A DNA stretch of 16,156 nt from Spirochaetaceae bacterium. GTDB taxonomy: Bacteria; Spirochaetota; Spirochaetia; Treponematales; Breznakiellaceae. Shown here in pieces: positions 1 to 7,684 of the stretch (its first letter is position 1; each line of letters starts with the position of its first letter). Made by a program: the position numbers and the translations under genes. The DNA lies in the NCBI GenBank assembly GCA_031258615.1, contig JAIRMP010000085.1:1-16156 (forward strand). The letters are read 5' to 3'. Under the pieces are notes generated by a model that saw nothing but the letters and a program-made list of their open reading frames with translations, did not search any database and was not told the origin of the DNA.

Positions 1-1
1 T

Positions 2-94
2 AAGTCCAAAGGCCACAATGATGATGTCATCAAATACATCAGCGGCGACAACCAGGGCTATACCGGAAGTTTCGCCGAGTGGTTTGACGAATAA
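2..94 (+). CDS. C-terminal tail of an unrecognised protein (5' truncated by window edge)
   Basis: An open frame enters from the left edge and ends at TAA (92-94), giving 30 residues rich in Asp, Gly, Lys and aromatics and ending GSFAEWFDE. The codons look like real coding sequence, and the repeat-rich gap starts right after the stop, which supports a genuine gene end. I do not recognise the family and assign no function. The tail is too short to exclude a chance open frame. Confidence 0.42.
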   Translation, partial: KSKGHNDDVIKYISGDNQGYTGSFAEWFDE

Positions 95-138
95 CCGGCG
101 TACCTCCCGGCGCACATCATAGCCGGGAAAAAAGTCCT

Positions 139-208
139 GAAGTTTGCGCAAAGCAAGCCGCTTCGCGGCTTGTGACGCAAACTTCGGAGACAAGCGCGGA
201 GCGCTTGT
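139..208. repeat. Compound palindrome: nested stem plus adjacent 3-nt-loop hairpin
   Basis: An outer 10-bp perfect stem, GAAGTTTGCG (139-148) with CGCAAACTTC (176-185), encloses an inner 8-bp stem, CAAGCCGC (154-161) with GCGGCTTG (165-172), whose loop is TTC. Directly after it comes an independent 8-bp stem, ACAAGCGC (190-197) with GCGCTTGT (201-208), loop GGA. There is no T-tract, so it does not look like an intrinsic terminator. The same nested design recurs at 318-364 and 15771-15817. Confidence 0.8.
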
Positions 209-219
209 TCAGCCGCCTT

Positions 220-286
220 CGTCATTGCGAGCGCCCTGCGGGTACGAAGCAATCCAGTCAAATGATTCCCCTTCCGGATTGCTTCG
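220..286. repeat. Partial CGTCATTGCGAG-type extragenic repeat
   Basis: It starts with CGTCATTGCG (220-229), the same sequence that starts the inverted-repeat element at 15718-15851. It contains an 11-bp inverted repeat, CGAAGCAATCC (245-255) with GGATTGCTTCG (276-286). The closing CGCAATGACG end seen in the right-hand copy is missing, so this copy looks truncated or rearranged. Repeats starting TCATTGCGAG with AAGCAATCC are common intergenic elements in many bacterial genomes. Confidence 0.7.
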
Positions 287-317
287 CTGTTTCCGCATCT
301 TTTTATTCGCAAAGTCT

Positions 318-364
318 GGTTTAATACCCCGCAGCAAATAAAATTTGCGGCAGGGTATTAAACC
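318..364. repeat. 47-nt nested palindrome (12-bp outer, 6-bp inner stem)
   Basis: Outer arms GGTTTAATACCC (318-329) and GGGTATTAAACC (353-364) are perfect reverse complements. Inside them GCAAAT (334-339) pairs with ATTTGC (343-348) around an AAA loop. It has the same architecture as 139-185 but unrelated arm sequence. A further hairpin, GGAAACC-GTA-GGTTTCC, lies just downstream at 380-396. No gene is seen around it. Confidence 0.75.
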
Positions 365-444
365 CCGGCGCGGAATAAAGGAAACCGTAGGTTTCCGGCA
401 ACCGCAAAAATGTGGGCGAGGAGGCCCTGGTTTTGTGGGACGAG

Positions 445-577
445 GGCGCCCAGGTTTGGGGGGTAGCGAAAGACGCCCTAAGCCCGCTTGCGGGCGGCGG
501 CGGCTGGAGCGTAGGGGGGCGCGGCGACAACGGCGGCGGTTTGCGAAAACAGTTTGGAAATTGCGCCCCCCTTCTTA
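445..577 (+). repeat. Module 1 of a two-part extragenic repeat, copy 1
   Basis: This segment matches 8156-8272 in the same orientation. Shared landmarks in order are GGCGCCC, GGGGGGTAG, a short hairpin slot, a GGCTGGA(G/A)CGTAG stretch, CGGCGGCGGTTTGCG and TTGCGCCCCCCTTCTTA. A 10-bp inverted repeat, AGGGGGGCGC (513-522) with GCGCCCCCCT (563-572), bounds its right half. The hairpin slot here is GCCCGC-TT-GCGGGC (482-495); in the other copy it is a different hairpin. Short frames cross the segment, but none looks like a real protein. Confidence 0.75.
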
Positions 578-591
578 GTGAAGAGTGAAGA

Positions 592-643
592 GTTAATAGT
601 GACAGGGTATCGCATGGGAATGAAATCATTCTTCACTATTAAC
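592..643. repeat. 11-bp inverted repeat between modules 1 and 2
   Basis: GTTAATAGTGA (592-602) is the exact reverse complement of TCACTATTAAC (633-643), separated by 30 nt. It is preceded by a short AGTGAAG tandem duplication (577-590). The module 1/module 2 junction near 8273-8313 has a different filler, so this insert is specific to the left copy. Confidence 0.65.
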
Positions 644-651
644 CCGCTTGC

Positions 652-731
652 TTTCACGCTTAGCGGATGACAAGGACGACTCCTCAGCTATTGGCGTACG
701 TTTGGTGCAGGCCGTGCCTGCCCTGCCCTTG
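652..731 (+). repeat. Module 2 of the two-part repeat, copy A
   Basis: It matches 8314-8377 and 8466-8539. Conserved blocks are TTTCACGCT, GCAAGGAC-like, CTCAGCTATTGGCGTACGTT, GGTGCAGGC and the closing CCTGCCCTTG (722-731). All three copies are preceded by TAACCCG at a variable distance. The final TTG is the first half of a consensus-like -35 box for the next gene. Confidence 0.75.
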
Positions 732-758
732 ACGTTTTGGTTGGCATAAAAATATACT
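729..758 (+). promoter_or_regulatory. Predicted sigma-70-type promoter at the edge of module 2
   Basis: TTGACG (729-734) is followed after 18 nt by TATACT (753-758); each hexamer is one base from consensus. Transcription would then start near 765, downstream of the TTG at 737, so if the promoter is real the radical SAM protein must start further in. The matching position in the second repeat copy (8537-8565) also looks like a promoter. Confidence 0.45.
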
Positions 759-1852
759 TACGGGAACGCTTATTTATACGAACAGTCTTTGGGAAAAATC
801 GGGAAAAAATTTTGAAAGGGTCAACATCACGGGCAGGCTTGTACCTGGAACTGTTAAGGTATCTTAAATTTCCGCAGGCCCTGCCAAAAATTTTTAATTA
901 CATAAAGAGCAAACTGTTGAAGCCGCTGCCCCGCAACCCCTGCTCACGCTATTCGCCTGTACAAATGTCGCTGTCAATGGTAAACCGCTGCAATTTACGC
1001 TGCGCGTACTGCGGGGACGCGCGGGACGGAACCTTCGATACCGCGCCCAAGAAGGAGTTCACGCTCGAAAAAATAAAGCAGCTTTTCCAGACCCCGCTCT
1101 GCAAGAACGCGATGTACGTGAATCTTGCCGGCGGCGGCGAGCCGCTTCTTTGCCGGGACATTGTCGAAATCGTTGAATACCTTGCTTCACGGGGACACCT
1201 TACACTCCTTACGACAAACGGCCTCCTGCTGCCAAAATTCATTGAACGCCTGACCAGGGCCGGCCTCAGCAAGATCAGCATTTCAATATATCCGGCAAAT
1301 ATAGATTTTTTACGTGAGAATTTGGCGGCGATGAACAAAGTACACCGCATACAAAATTCCCATGTCATCACACGCTCGGAACTGGAAAAAACGCCGCAGG
1401 AACTGGCCGGCCTGGTTGACTTTGTTTACAGGGCGGGCAGCACAAGGCTGCGGCTCTGGAATTGCCGGCCTTTCGGAAGGAAGCAGGATTCTTCGGAAAG
1501 TTTTACGAGCGAGCTTCCCGCGTTTCAGGATTTCTACAGGGAAATGTCAAAAAAGTACAGGAGCTTTATCGACTGGCAAGGTTTGCATACGGAAAGCGAT
1601 AAAAATATAAAGTCAAAAAAAATATGCAGGGAATTGTGGCAGCTTGTCCCTGTAGACGGCGGCGGCGGCATCTCAACCTGCTGCGGGACAGTAATCAACT
1701 TGCGCGCGGACATAAACGCGTTCACCAGCACATCGGAAGAAATATTTAACCATCCGGCGATTGTAGAGCTCAGAAAAAAATTCACTGACCCGGACGCGGA
1801 ACTGCCGGATATGTGCAGATACTGCAACCTGCTGGAAGACGCCCCAATGTGA
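737..1852 (+). CDS. Radical SAM protein with SPASM-like C-terminal domain
   Basis: The cluster-binding motif CNLRCAYC puts C85, C89 and C92 in the C-x3-C-x2-C pattern that holds the SAM-cleaving 4Fe-4S cluster, and GGGEPLL near 130 is the SAM-contacting loop. The C-terminus has C297, a CC pair (315-316) and MCRYC (C360, C363), the cysteine layout of a SPASM/twitch auxiliary cluster; an FNHPAIVELRKK stretch is typical of the region. Proteins of this type modify peptides, proteins or small molecules in the cytoplasm; the substrate cannot be read here and no precursor peptide is visible nearby. Residues 1-76 form a basic extension common in the family. The start is uncertain: TTG 737 is the left limit, lacks a ribosome binding site and overlaps a predicted promoter. 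TTG 812 or ATG 965 are alternatives. Confidence 0.87.
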   Translation: MVGIKIYLRERLFIRTVFGKNREKILKGSTSRAGLYLELLRYLKFPQALPKIFNYIKSKLLKPLPRNPCSRYSPVQMSLSMVNRCNLRCAYCGDARDGTFDTAPKKEFTLEKIKQLFQTPLCKNAMYVNLAGGGEPLLCRDIVEIVEYLASRGHLTLLTTNGLLLPKFIERLTRAGLSKISISIYPANIDFLRENLAAMNKVHRIQNSHVITRSELEKTPQELAGLVDFVYRAGSTRLRLWNCRPFGRKQDSSESFTSELPAFQDFYREMSKKYRSFIDWQGLHTESDKNIKSKKICRELWQLVPVDGGGGISTCCGTVINLRADINAFTSTSEEIFNHPAIVELRKKFTDPDAELPDMCRYCNLLEDAPM

Positions 1853-1933
1853 CGAGGGCGGCGGCCCGCCGCTTTCACCCGTTGCCTTAAATCTGATAAT
1901 GGCGGTTGACTTGCGGGCGCGGTGGTGGACACA

Positions 1934-1962
1934 TTTACCTTTTCGCGCCTATATGCTATGCT
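1934..1962 (+). promoter_or_regulatory. Possible promoter for the substrate-binding protein gene
   Basis: TTTACC (1934-1939), 17 nt, then TATGCT (1957-1962), 4 of 6 consensus bases in each hexamer. It would give a leader of about 22 nt ending in a strong ribosome binding site AGGAG (1981-1985). The preceding 139-nt gap has a GC-rich inverted stretch (about 1857-1873) that may weakly terminate the upstream gene. Confidence 0.35.
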
Positions 1963-1991
1963 GGATTCACTTTTCATAAAAGGAGAAATAT

Positions 1992-2813
1992 ATGAAAAAG
2001 CGTACTATTGTATTTCTTTGCATGATGGCTGCCGCGGTTACGGTTTTCGCTAAACCACAGCAACAGGCAGGCGGAGATGATTCGGGCGACATTTCACTTG
2101 AAAAAATTCACGCAAAGAAAAGGTTTGTGCTGGGGCTTGACGATTCGTTTCCGCCTATGGGTTTCCGTAACGAGCAGAACGAAATTGTCGGCTACGATGT
2201 CGATCTGGCAAAGGAAGTCTGCCGGCGTCTGGGCTGGGAACTGGTTCTTCAGCCGATAGACTGGAACGCTAAGGAACAGGAGCTTGCTACGGGCGAGATT
2301 GACTGCATCTGGAACGGTTTTACAATTACGGACGAGCGCAAAAAGGCGCTGCTGTTCAGCCCGCCCTACCTGAAAAACGCGCAGGTTATCGTTGTAAAGC
2401 AGGACTCGCCCATCAATTCGTTGTCGGACCTTGCGGGAAAGCGTGTCGGTACGCAGGCCGGCTCCTCTTCGGTTGACGCGATAGACGAATCGCCGGAATT
2501 CAAGAATTCCTTGCGTGAGATCATCGAGTACAAAGATTTCCTGACAGCCCTCATGGACCTTGACGCGGGCGGTGTAGACGCTGTGGTTGCCGACCTTGTC
2601 GTGGCAAACGACAGCATAGGCCGTTCCGGTAAGCCGTTACGTAAACTGCGCGAAACGCTCGTTGAGGAAGAGTTCGGCATCGGCTTCCGCAAAAACGACC
2701 TTGCCCTCGAACAGGAAGTCTGGAAGACGCTTACCAACATGGTAACGGACGGTACTGTCGCGCAAATCTCGGAAGTCTGGTTCGGTGAAGACATCTCCGT
2801 AATCGGAAAGTAG
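1992..2813 (+). CDS. Secreted ABC transporter substrate-binding protein, polar amino acid type (SBP family 3)
   Basis: A 273-residue periplasmic solute receptor. Residues 1-20 are a signal peptide (KKR, hydrophobic core, cut near VFA-K) with no lipobox cysteine, so it should be soluble. The mature part follows the HisJ/GlnH fold signature: LGLDDSFPPMGF, EIVGYDVDLAKEV, a GEIDCIWNGFTITDERK stretch that builds the ligand pocket, LLFSPPYL, and a domain-crossing LAGKRVGTQAGSS. The start is set by AGGAG seven bases before ATG. The likely ligand is an amino acid or small polar compound; the sequence does not say which. No permease or ATPase gene lies next to it: the next gene, 91 bp on, is a DUF445 protein. 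It either serves a transporter encoded elsewhere or acts as a sensor. Confidence 0.92.
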   Translation: MKKRTIVFLCMMAAAVTVFAKPQQQAGGDDSGDISLEKIHAKKRFVLGLDDSFPPMGFRNEQNEIVGYDVDLAKEVCRRLGWELVLQPIDWNAKEQELATGEIDCIWNGFTITDERKKALLFSPPYLKNAQVIVVKQDSPINSLSDLAGKRVGTQAGSSSVDAIDESPEFKNSLREIIEYKDFLTALMDLDAGGVDAVVADLVVANDSIGRSGKPLRKLRETLVEEEFGIGFRKNDLALEQEVWKTLTNMVTDGTVAQISEVWFGEDISVIGK

Positions 2814-2904
2814 TTTTTTTGAAAAAGGGAAGCGTCGAATCGCAGGAAGCGCGTTTTCAATCCTTGCGGCGGCGCTCCCACCTCCATAACATTTATCCCG
2901 CATT

Positions 2905-5900
2905 GTGAAAAATTTATTGGTTTCCATTTTGGGCGGCGCTGTCGCGGGCTGGGTTACAAACTCAATTGCAGTCGGTATGCTGTTCAAAAAATTCTTTGGC
3001 CGCTGGGGCGGGGTAATCGAAAGCGGTTACAGGGAGTTAATTCAAAACCTTTCGCGCCTGGTTGAACAAAAACTGATAAACGCGCGGACACTCGAAAGCG
3101 AAATTCAAAAACCTGCCTTTAACGATACCCTGCGCCGTTGGGTAAAAGAAATACTGGAAAAAGAATTACCGGAAAAAACAAAAAATTTGCGCGTCAAAGA
3201 CATACCGGGAATCGATGAGACGATAGATAGGCTTACCGCTTATTTTGAACGGGAAAGAATCGCGCCTGTTGCGCTAAGCGGCATAACGGTTAGCCGGATT
3301 CTTTCGGAAGAGTCGTATCGCCGCATCGCGGAAAAAAATTCAAGCAAGATACTTTCAAGCGCCGCGGAACACAAGAGCATGATCGCCCAAACGCTTAACG
3401 CTTTTTTTTCGCTCCGCGCGTTCGACGATATACTTTCAAAAAATGTTATCACTCAGATCAAGGCAAACATAAACGAAACGGTTGAGAAAATAAATTTTTC
3501 AGATGCCGGTATAGAAAATTGGATAGATAATTATTTTGAAACTTTTTTTTCCATAATCGGTATAGACGATATAATAAAAAAAATCGAAGATGCCGCCCGC
3601 CAGGTGCGGATCGGCGACCTTGCACGCTGTCCCCAAGTGACGGCGCGGCTGATCCTAAGCCATCTCGCGGACTTTCTGGAAAGCGGCCCCGGCAGGGATT
3701 TGCTGAGCGGCGCCGTCCACGCTCTTATCGGTGCCGCTGAAACGTTTGACACAAAGGTCCGCGACATACTACATCCCGATCTGACTGAAAACCTGAATGT
3801 CTTTATAAAACGCGCCGCCCCGGAACTTATAGACAGGCTGATACTGTTTGTCATCGACCAACGGTACGAAATCGACAATCTGATAAACGAGGCCGCCGCG
3901 CTGCATTTTAACAGCGGCGGCAGGGAAAGCAATCCTATGCGGGCCTTTGTATTCAGGACCGTTTCCAGGAGTACAGGTTTTGCAGATAGAATTATCGAAA
4001 CCCTGTCTAACTCTCGCCGCGGCGCGGGCGAAAAACTTGCCGCCGAATTTACAGCTTTTATAAAAAAAACAAGCGTGGGCCAAATCGTATCGGCGCTGAA
4101 AGAGGCTGGCCTCCTGAATGCGGATGACATCTCAGCCGCCGTACCAGGGTGGCTCCGCACCCTACAGCCTGAAAACAGTAAACTTTTTACATCAATTATT
4201 GACGCAAAATTAAAAAACATATTTCCGGACAAGTTCATTGATTTTTCTTTTGTAAAAACAAACCTTCTTCCCCGCATATCGGGCGCGCTGAGAGAATTCT
4301 TAAAAAACGAATCCAAAAATAACAGGCTGTGTGAAAGAATTAACAATGCCATAGATTCCTATGCGGCAGGAAACATAGGCGATACGATAGATTTTACAAA
4401 AATCAGTTTTGATATAAACGAAACGGACGTAAAGAATTTTATTATTCACCGCTGGCAGGATGTGGCCGGGATAAGCGCCGGCAAGCTGCTTCCGGTAACG
4501 ACCGGTATATTCCCGTGGAATCGTATGGCGGAATCTGTAAAAAATGCCGGAATAAACGGCGTTTACAACATATTGCGGAACGAAGCTCTGTACAACAGGG
4601 CGGCGGACGCGGTTCAGAGTCTTATAGCGCGGAATTTGGATACGGTGTTGGGCGGCAGTATTTTTGAGATTGCGAAGAACGAGTTAAACGTTTTAAGCCC
4701 GCCGGAAGTAAACAGCATGGTCCATGATTTTATGGGAAAACAGCTAAAACCGATAAACATTATAGGCGCGGTTCTAGGCGGACTTGCCGGGGCTGTTACC
4801 GCCGCTGCCTCGTTTTTTTTCGGGCTGCCTTCCGGTTTTCCTATGATGTTTGCCGTTTACGGCCTTGTTTTCGCGCTTGCCGGTATAGGCACAAACTGGA
4901 TCGCCATAAAGATGCTGTTCCGTCCGTACAAAAGGATCGCGGGGCTTAACTTCCCGCCCTTCATAGGGGTAACGGCGTTGAAACAGCCTGAGTTTGCCGC
5001 CGGTATCGCAAAACTTATTCAACAGAATATGCTTAACGAGTCCGCCCTGCGCCGTTTCTATGCGGAAAAAAAAGAAGCTATCTATGCGCAATGCAGGGAA
5101 CGGCTTTCATCCGAAAATTACAGTTTTATTGACGATTTTTTTTCGGATGACAGGAGGCTTGCGGCGGCTGTGGACGGCGTTCTTGACGCCCTTTCTGATT
5201 GGATAAAAAGCTCGCATACAAAACTGGCGGAAGACATAGACAGATACATTACGGACAGAATCGAATCGGGAAGGACGGGAGGTTTTACCGCAAACCTTGC
5301 GGAGGCACTGTTTAAAAAATTAAAGAGCGGCGGGGCGGCCTATGCCGGTAAAGAAATCGGCAAAAAAATACAGGAACATATCGCGGATAAAAATTCGCCG
5401 GAATACCACTCATCAAAAATAATTGACGCGCTTCTCCCGTTGTTCTGCCAATGCTTACGGCAAAATTTGCAAAATATTATCAATGTAAAAATACCGCGCC
5501 GCTATGCTGCGGCATTTAAGAGTTACATAGAAAATCACACCGTCTCAGACCTTGCCGGTATATCAGATTCTTCAGGATTTTTTAACCGGCTTGCGGAAAA
5601 GATGGAAAAAATTGGCTGTCTGCCGCAAAGGGCGGCGGCCGCCGTGGCAGGATTTGCCGGAAAACTGAAGACGGACGGACGGCAGTCCCTAAAAAGCTGT
5701 TTCGGCGGCGCAATCCCCGCGCTGATCAAAAACAAGGGCAGTCTCTTAAACGGCATGATCTGCCGGCTGGCCGCAAGCCGGAAACCGGAGATCGTAAGCA
5801 TGATCATGGACGGGTCAGGAGGAGGCTCATTTTTCCACCAGCTTGTAAAACAGGCCGCAAACGCGCTCCTGCGTGGGGATGTTGAAGCGATAACTGACAT

Positions 5901-6861
5901 CGTGATAGACGAAAAACTTTTTCCGTTTCTGGAGGCGCGGCGGGACGCTGTTTTCGGCATACTGAACGGCGTGCTGGAAAGCCCGTTTGGATTTGACTGC
6001 AAGGTGTTCAACGAAAAAAATACAATTTTTTCTCCGCCGGTTCTGTCCCGCCTCTTTGCTTCAGAGGGGATACTTCAACCGATAAAAAATCTTTCGCAGG
6101 CGTATTTGAATAACATTCTCGGCGTAAAACTAAAAAACCTGCTGTCTCCCGTAAACATGGATACGCCCGATCGCTTCATGGAAAGGGCATCCCCAATAGT
6201 AAATATCGTGGTTTCTGAAATCGCGGCACGTCTTGATGACAGCGCCGCTGTAAGCCGGTTAAAAAAATTATTTAATCATATAAGTTCAGAAATATTTGGC
6301 GCAGGTATTGAATACTCACTGTTGCGCGGCACAGATATGGAAGCGGAGACCGTTAGAATTCTGGCGGTGTTTTTTAATGACCCCGCCGTGGATAAAACCG
6401 CAAATGTCATTATGGAAAATCTCCTGCAAAAAACATTAAGCGACAAAGATTTTTATGAACATGCGCTTTTCCGGCGGGATGTATCGTTTTTCCTGAAAAA
6501 CTGTGTAAACGAAAACTCCCCATACCTCCCGCGAAATATTTTAGCCGGCCCGCTCCGTGGATTGTTCGGTAACACAGGCCGCCTGATAAGCGCGGAGACA
6601 AAGGACGCCGTGTGCGGCGATTATATGCTGCCCGCGATGTTTAACGCCTGCGAGAATCAGTTTCCGAATCTTGTGGATTCACTTTCGCTGTATTCCGTTG
6701 TCGAACGTGAAATAAACGTTATGCCACCACAGGAAATAGAGGGGGTTTTTTACAGTTTCGCTGGCCCCTACTTCAAAAAAATCATCCTGTACGGCTGGAT
6801 TGGCCTGTTTGCCGGCCTTTTAAGTTATGCTGTTAGCTGCCTATTGGCGCTTCCCCCGTAA
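2905..6861 (+). CDS. Giant tandem-DUF445 membrane protein, 1318 residues
   Basis: The N-terminus (residues 4-27) is a membrane segment ending WVTNSIAVGMLFKK, the DUF445 (YheB/YjiN-like) hallmark. The hallmark returns at about 663 as GTNWIAIKMLFRPYK, so the chain holds two DUF445 units, each of about 640-700 residues, where family members are usually near 400. Unit ends also match: ELNVLSPPEVNSMV (from 593) plus a glycine-rich membrane segment, and EINVMPPQEIEGV (from 1269) plus the C-terminal segment GWIGLFAGLLSYAV. Between the membrane anchors lie long charged helical stretches. Start is GTG 2905: an in-frame stop lies just upstream (2887-2889), and no clear ribosome binding site is visible. 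The biochemical role of DUF445 is unknown; a structural or envelope role is conjecture. Its last 29 bases overlap the converging tcdA-like gene. Confidence 0.93.
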   Translation: MKNLLVSILGGAVAGWVTNSIAVGMLFKKFFGRWGGVIESGYRELIQNLSRLVEQKLINARTLESEIQKPAFNDTLRRWVKEILEKELPEKTKNLRVKDIPGIDETIDRLTAYFERERIAPVALSGITVSRILSEESYRRIAEKNSSKILSSAAEHKSMIAQTLNAFFSLRAFDDILSKNVITQIKANINETVEKINFSDAGIENWIDNYFETFFSIIGIDDIIKKIEDAARQVRIGDLARCPQVTARLILSHLADFLESGPGRDLLSGAVHALIGAAETFDTKVRDILHPDLTENLNVFIKRAAPELIDRLILFVIDQRYEIDNLINEAAALHFNSGGRESNPMRAFVFRTVSRSTGFADRIIETLSNSRRGAGEKLAAEFTAFIKKTSVGQIVSALKEAGLLNADDISAAVPGWLRTLQPENSKLFTSIIDAKLKNIFPDKFIDFSFVKTNLLPRISGALREFLKNESKNNRLCERINNAIDSYAAGNIGDTIDFTKISFDINETDVKNFIIHRWQDVAGISAGKLLPVTTGIFPWNRMAESVKNAGINGVYNILRNEALYNRAADAVQSLIARNLDTVLGGSIFEIAKNELNVLSPPEVNSMVHDFMGKQLKPINIIGAVLGGLAGAVTAAASFFFGLPSGFPMMFAVYGLVFALAGIGTNWIAIKMLFRPYKRIAGLNFPPFIGVTALKQPEFAAGIAKLIQQNMLNESALRRFYAEKKEAIYAQCRERLSSENYSFIDDFFSDDRRLAAAVDGVLDALSDWIKSSHTKLAEDIDRYITDRIESGRTGGFTANLAEALFKKLKSGGAAYAGKEIGKKIQEHIADKNSPEYHSSKIIDALLPLFCQCLRQNLQNIINVKIPRRYAAAFKSYIENHTVSDLAGISDSSGFFNRLAEKMEKIGCLPQRAAAAVAGFAGKLKTDGRQSLKSCFGGAIPALIKNKGSLLNGMICRLAASRKPEIVSMIMDGSGGGSFFHQLVKQAANALLRGDVEAITDIVIDEKLFPFLEARRDAVFGILNGVLESPFGFDCKVFNEKNTIFSPPVLSRLFASEGILQPIKNLSQAYLNNILGVKLKNLLSPVNMDTPDRFMERASPIVNIVVSEIAARLDDSAAVSRLKKLFNHISSEIFGAGIEYSLLRGTDMEAETVRILAVFFNDPAVDKTANVIMENLLQKTLSDKDFYEHALFRRDVSFFLKNCVNENSPYLPRNILAGPLRGLFGNTGRLISAETKDAVCGDYMLPAMFNACENQFPNLVDSLSLYSVVEREINVMPPQEIEGVFYSFAGPYFKKIILYGWIGLFAGLLSYAVSCLLALPP

Positions 6862-7684
6862 AACGCCGCAGCACCAGGCTTGCCAGAACCATGCCCGCGG
6901 CGGCGGTAACTGTTACCGCGCTGCCGTTTATCACCTTTTTTGACGAGCACCATTCCCTGATGCCGCCATCCCCACCGCCCCCACCGTCCCCGCCGCTCCG
7001 TGACGGGCAGAGGCACCCGGCGTTGCCGCAGCCTACGTTTATTTCCGCATGGAGAGGCAGCCTTTCCCTGCTGTAAACAACCGTAAAGTGTCCGGTAAAG
7101 CCGCGTTTGCGCAGGCCGCCGCGTACAAGGCGGGCGAGCGGGCAGCCTTCGGTCTCCCAAATATCGGCGGTACGGAGAAGGGTCGGGTCCATCTTTTGCG
7201 CCATGCCCATTGACGAAAAAAGTTGTTTTCGCAAACCGGCGCAAAGCTCAATCAGGTCCAGCTTTGGCCCCAGGCTGTCAATCGCGTCAATTACAAAATC
7301 ATAATTTTCCACGCAAAAGCTGTCCGCCGTCTCCCGCGAAAATGCCTTCTGGTGCGTTATGATTTTGCAGTCCGGGTTTATTTCGGCAAGCCGCGTTTTG
7401 AGCGCCGCCGTCTTGGGCTGTCCTATCGTTTTACCGGTAGCCTGCGCCTGCCTGTTTATGTTTGTAACGCATACGAGGTCAGAATCGACCAACGCTACGC
7501 TGCCAACGCCCGATCGCGTAAGCGCCTCCGCGCACCAGCTCCCCACACCGCCCAAGCCAAAAACGATAACACGCGCGGCGGCCAGTTTTTGCATGACTCC
7601 CGCGCCTGTAATTAATGCAAGCCGCTGGAATCGCGGTGAAAGGGCCGGTTTAGAATCGGAGGCCCCGTCCGCTTTGTCAGTCAT
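6833..7684 (-). CDS. tcdA: tRNA threonylcarbamoyladenosine dehydratase (TcdA/CsdL-type, ThiF/E1-like)
   Basis: An E1-like adenylating enzyme; the TcdA group uses ATP to cyclise t6A37 of tRNA to ct6A. With the chosen start, SPRFQRLALITG (16-27) is the usual TcdA opening, GLGGVG (43-48) the nucleotide-binding loop, VDSDLV with NINRQ (66-79) the acidic/Arg pocket, then DAIDSL, GCLCP and a KKVINGSAV stretch near the C-terminus. Length is 283 residues against about 270 in E. coli. The frame continues upstream to an ATG at 7729, but that adds 15 residues unlike the family inside the preceding gene. The start at 7684 forms ATGACTGA with the upstream stop, so translation is probably coupled. An SGGDGGGGGDGG run before the NGS motif is a local oddity. 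ThiF or MoeB relatives are less likely given the opening motif. Confidence 0.88.
   Translation of the reverse strand: MTDKADGASDSKPALSPRFQRLALITGAGVMQKLAAARVIVFGLGGVGSWCAEALTRSGVGSVALVDSDLVCVTNINRQAQATGKTIGQPKTAALKTRLAEINPDCKIITHQKAFSRETADSFCVENYDFVIDAIDSLGPKLDLIELCAGLRKQLFSSMGMAQKMDPTLLRTADIWETEGCPLARLVRGGLRKRGFTGHFTVVYSRERLPLHAEINVGCGNAGCLCPSRSGGDGGGGGDGGIREWCSSKKVINGSAVTVTAAAGMVLASLVLRRFTGEAPIGS

Noticed and set aside
139..396. Hairpins as intrinsic terminators
   Set aside because: Stems are strong but none is followed by a T-tract in either direction.
345..578. Arg/Gly-rich 77-codon frame in the left gap
   Set aside because: It covers module 1 and hairpins, is compositionally extreme because of the GC-rich repeat, and has no ribosome binding site.
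3531..4352. 273-codon minus-strand frame inside the DUF445 gene
   Set aside because: It is antisense to a clear coding frame, Ser/Arg-rich and without motifs: a shadow frame.
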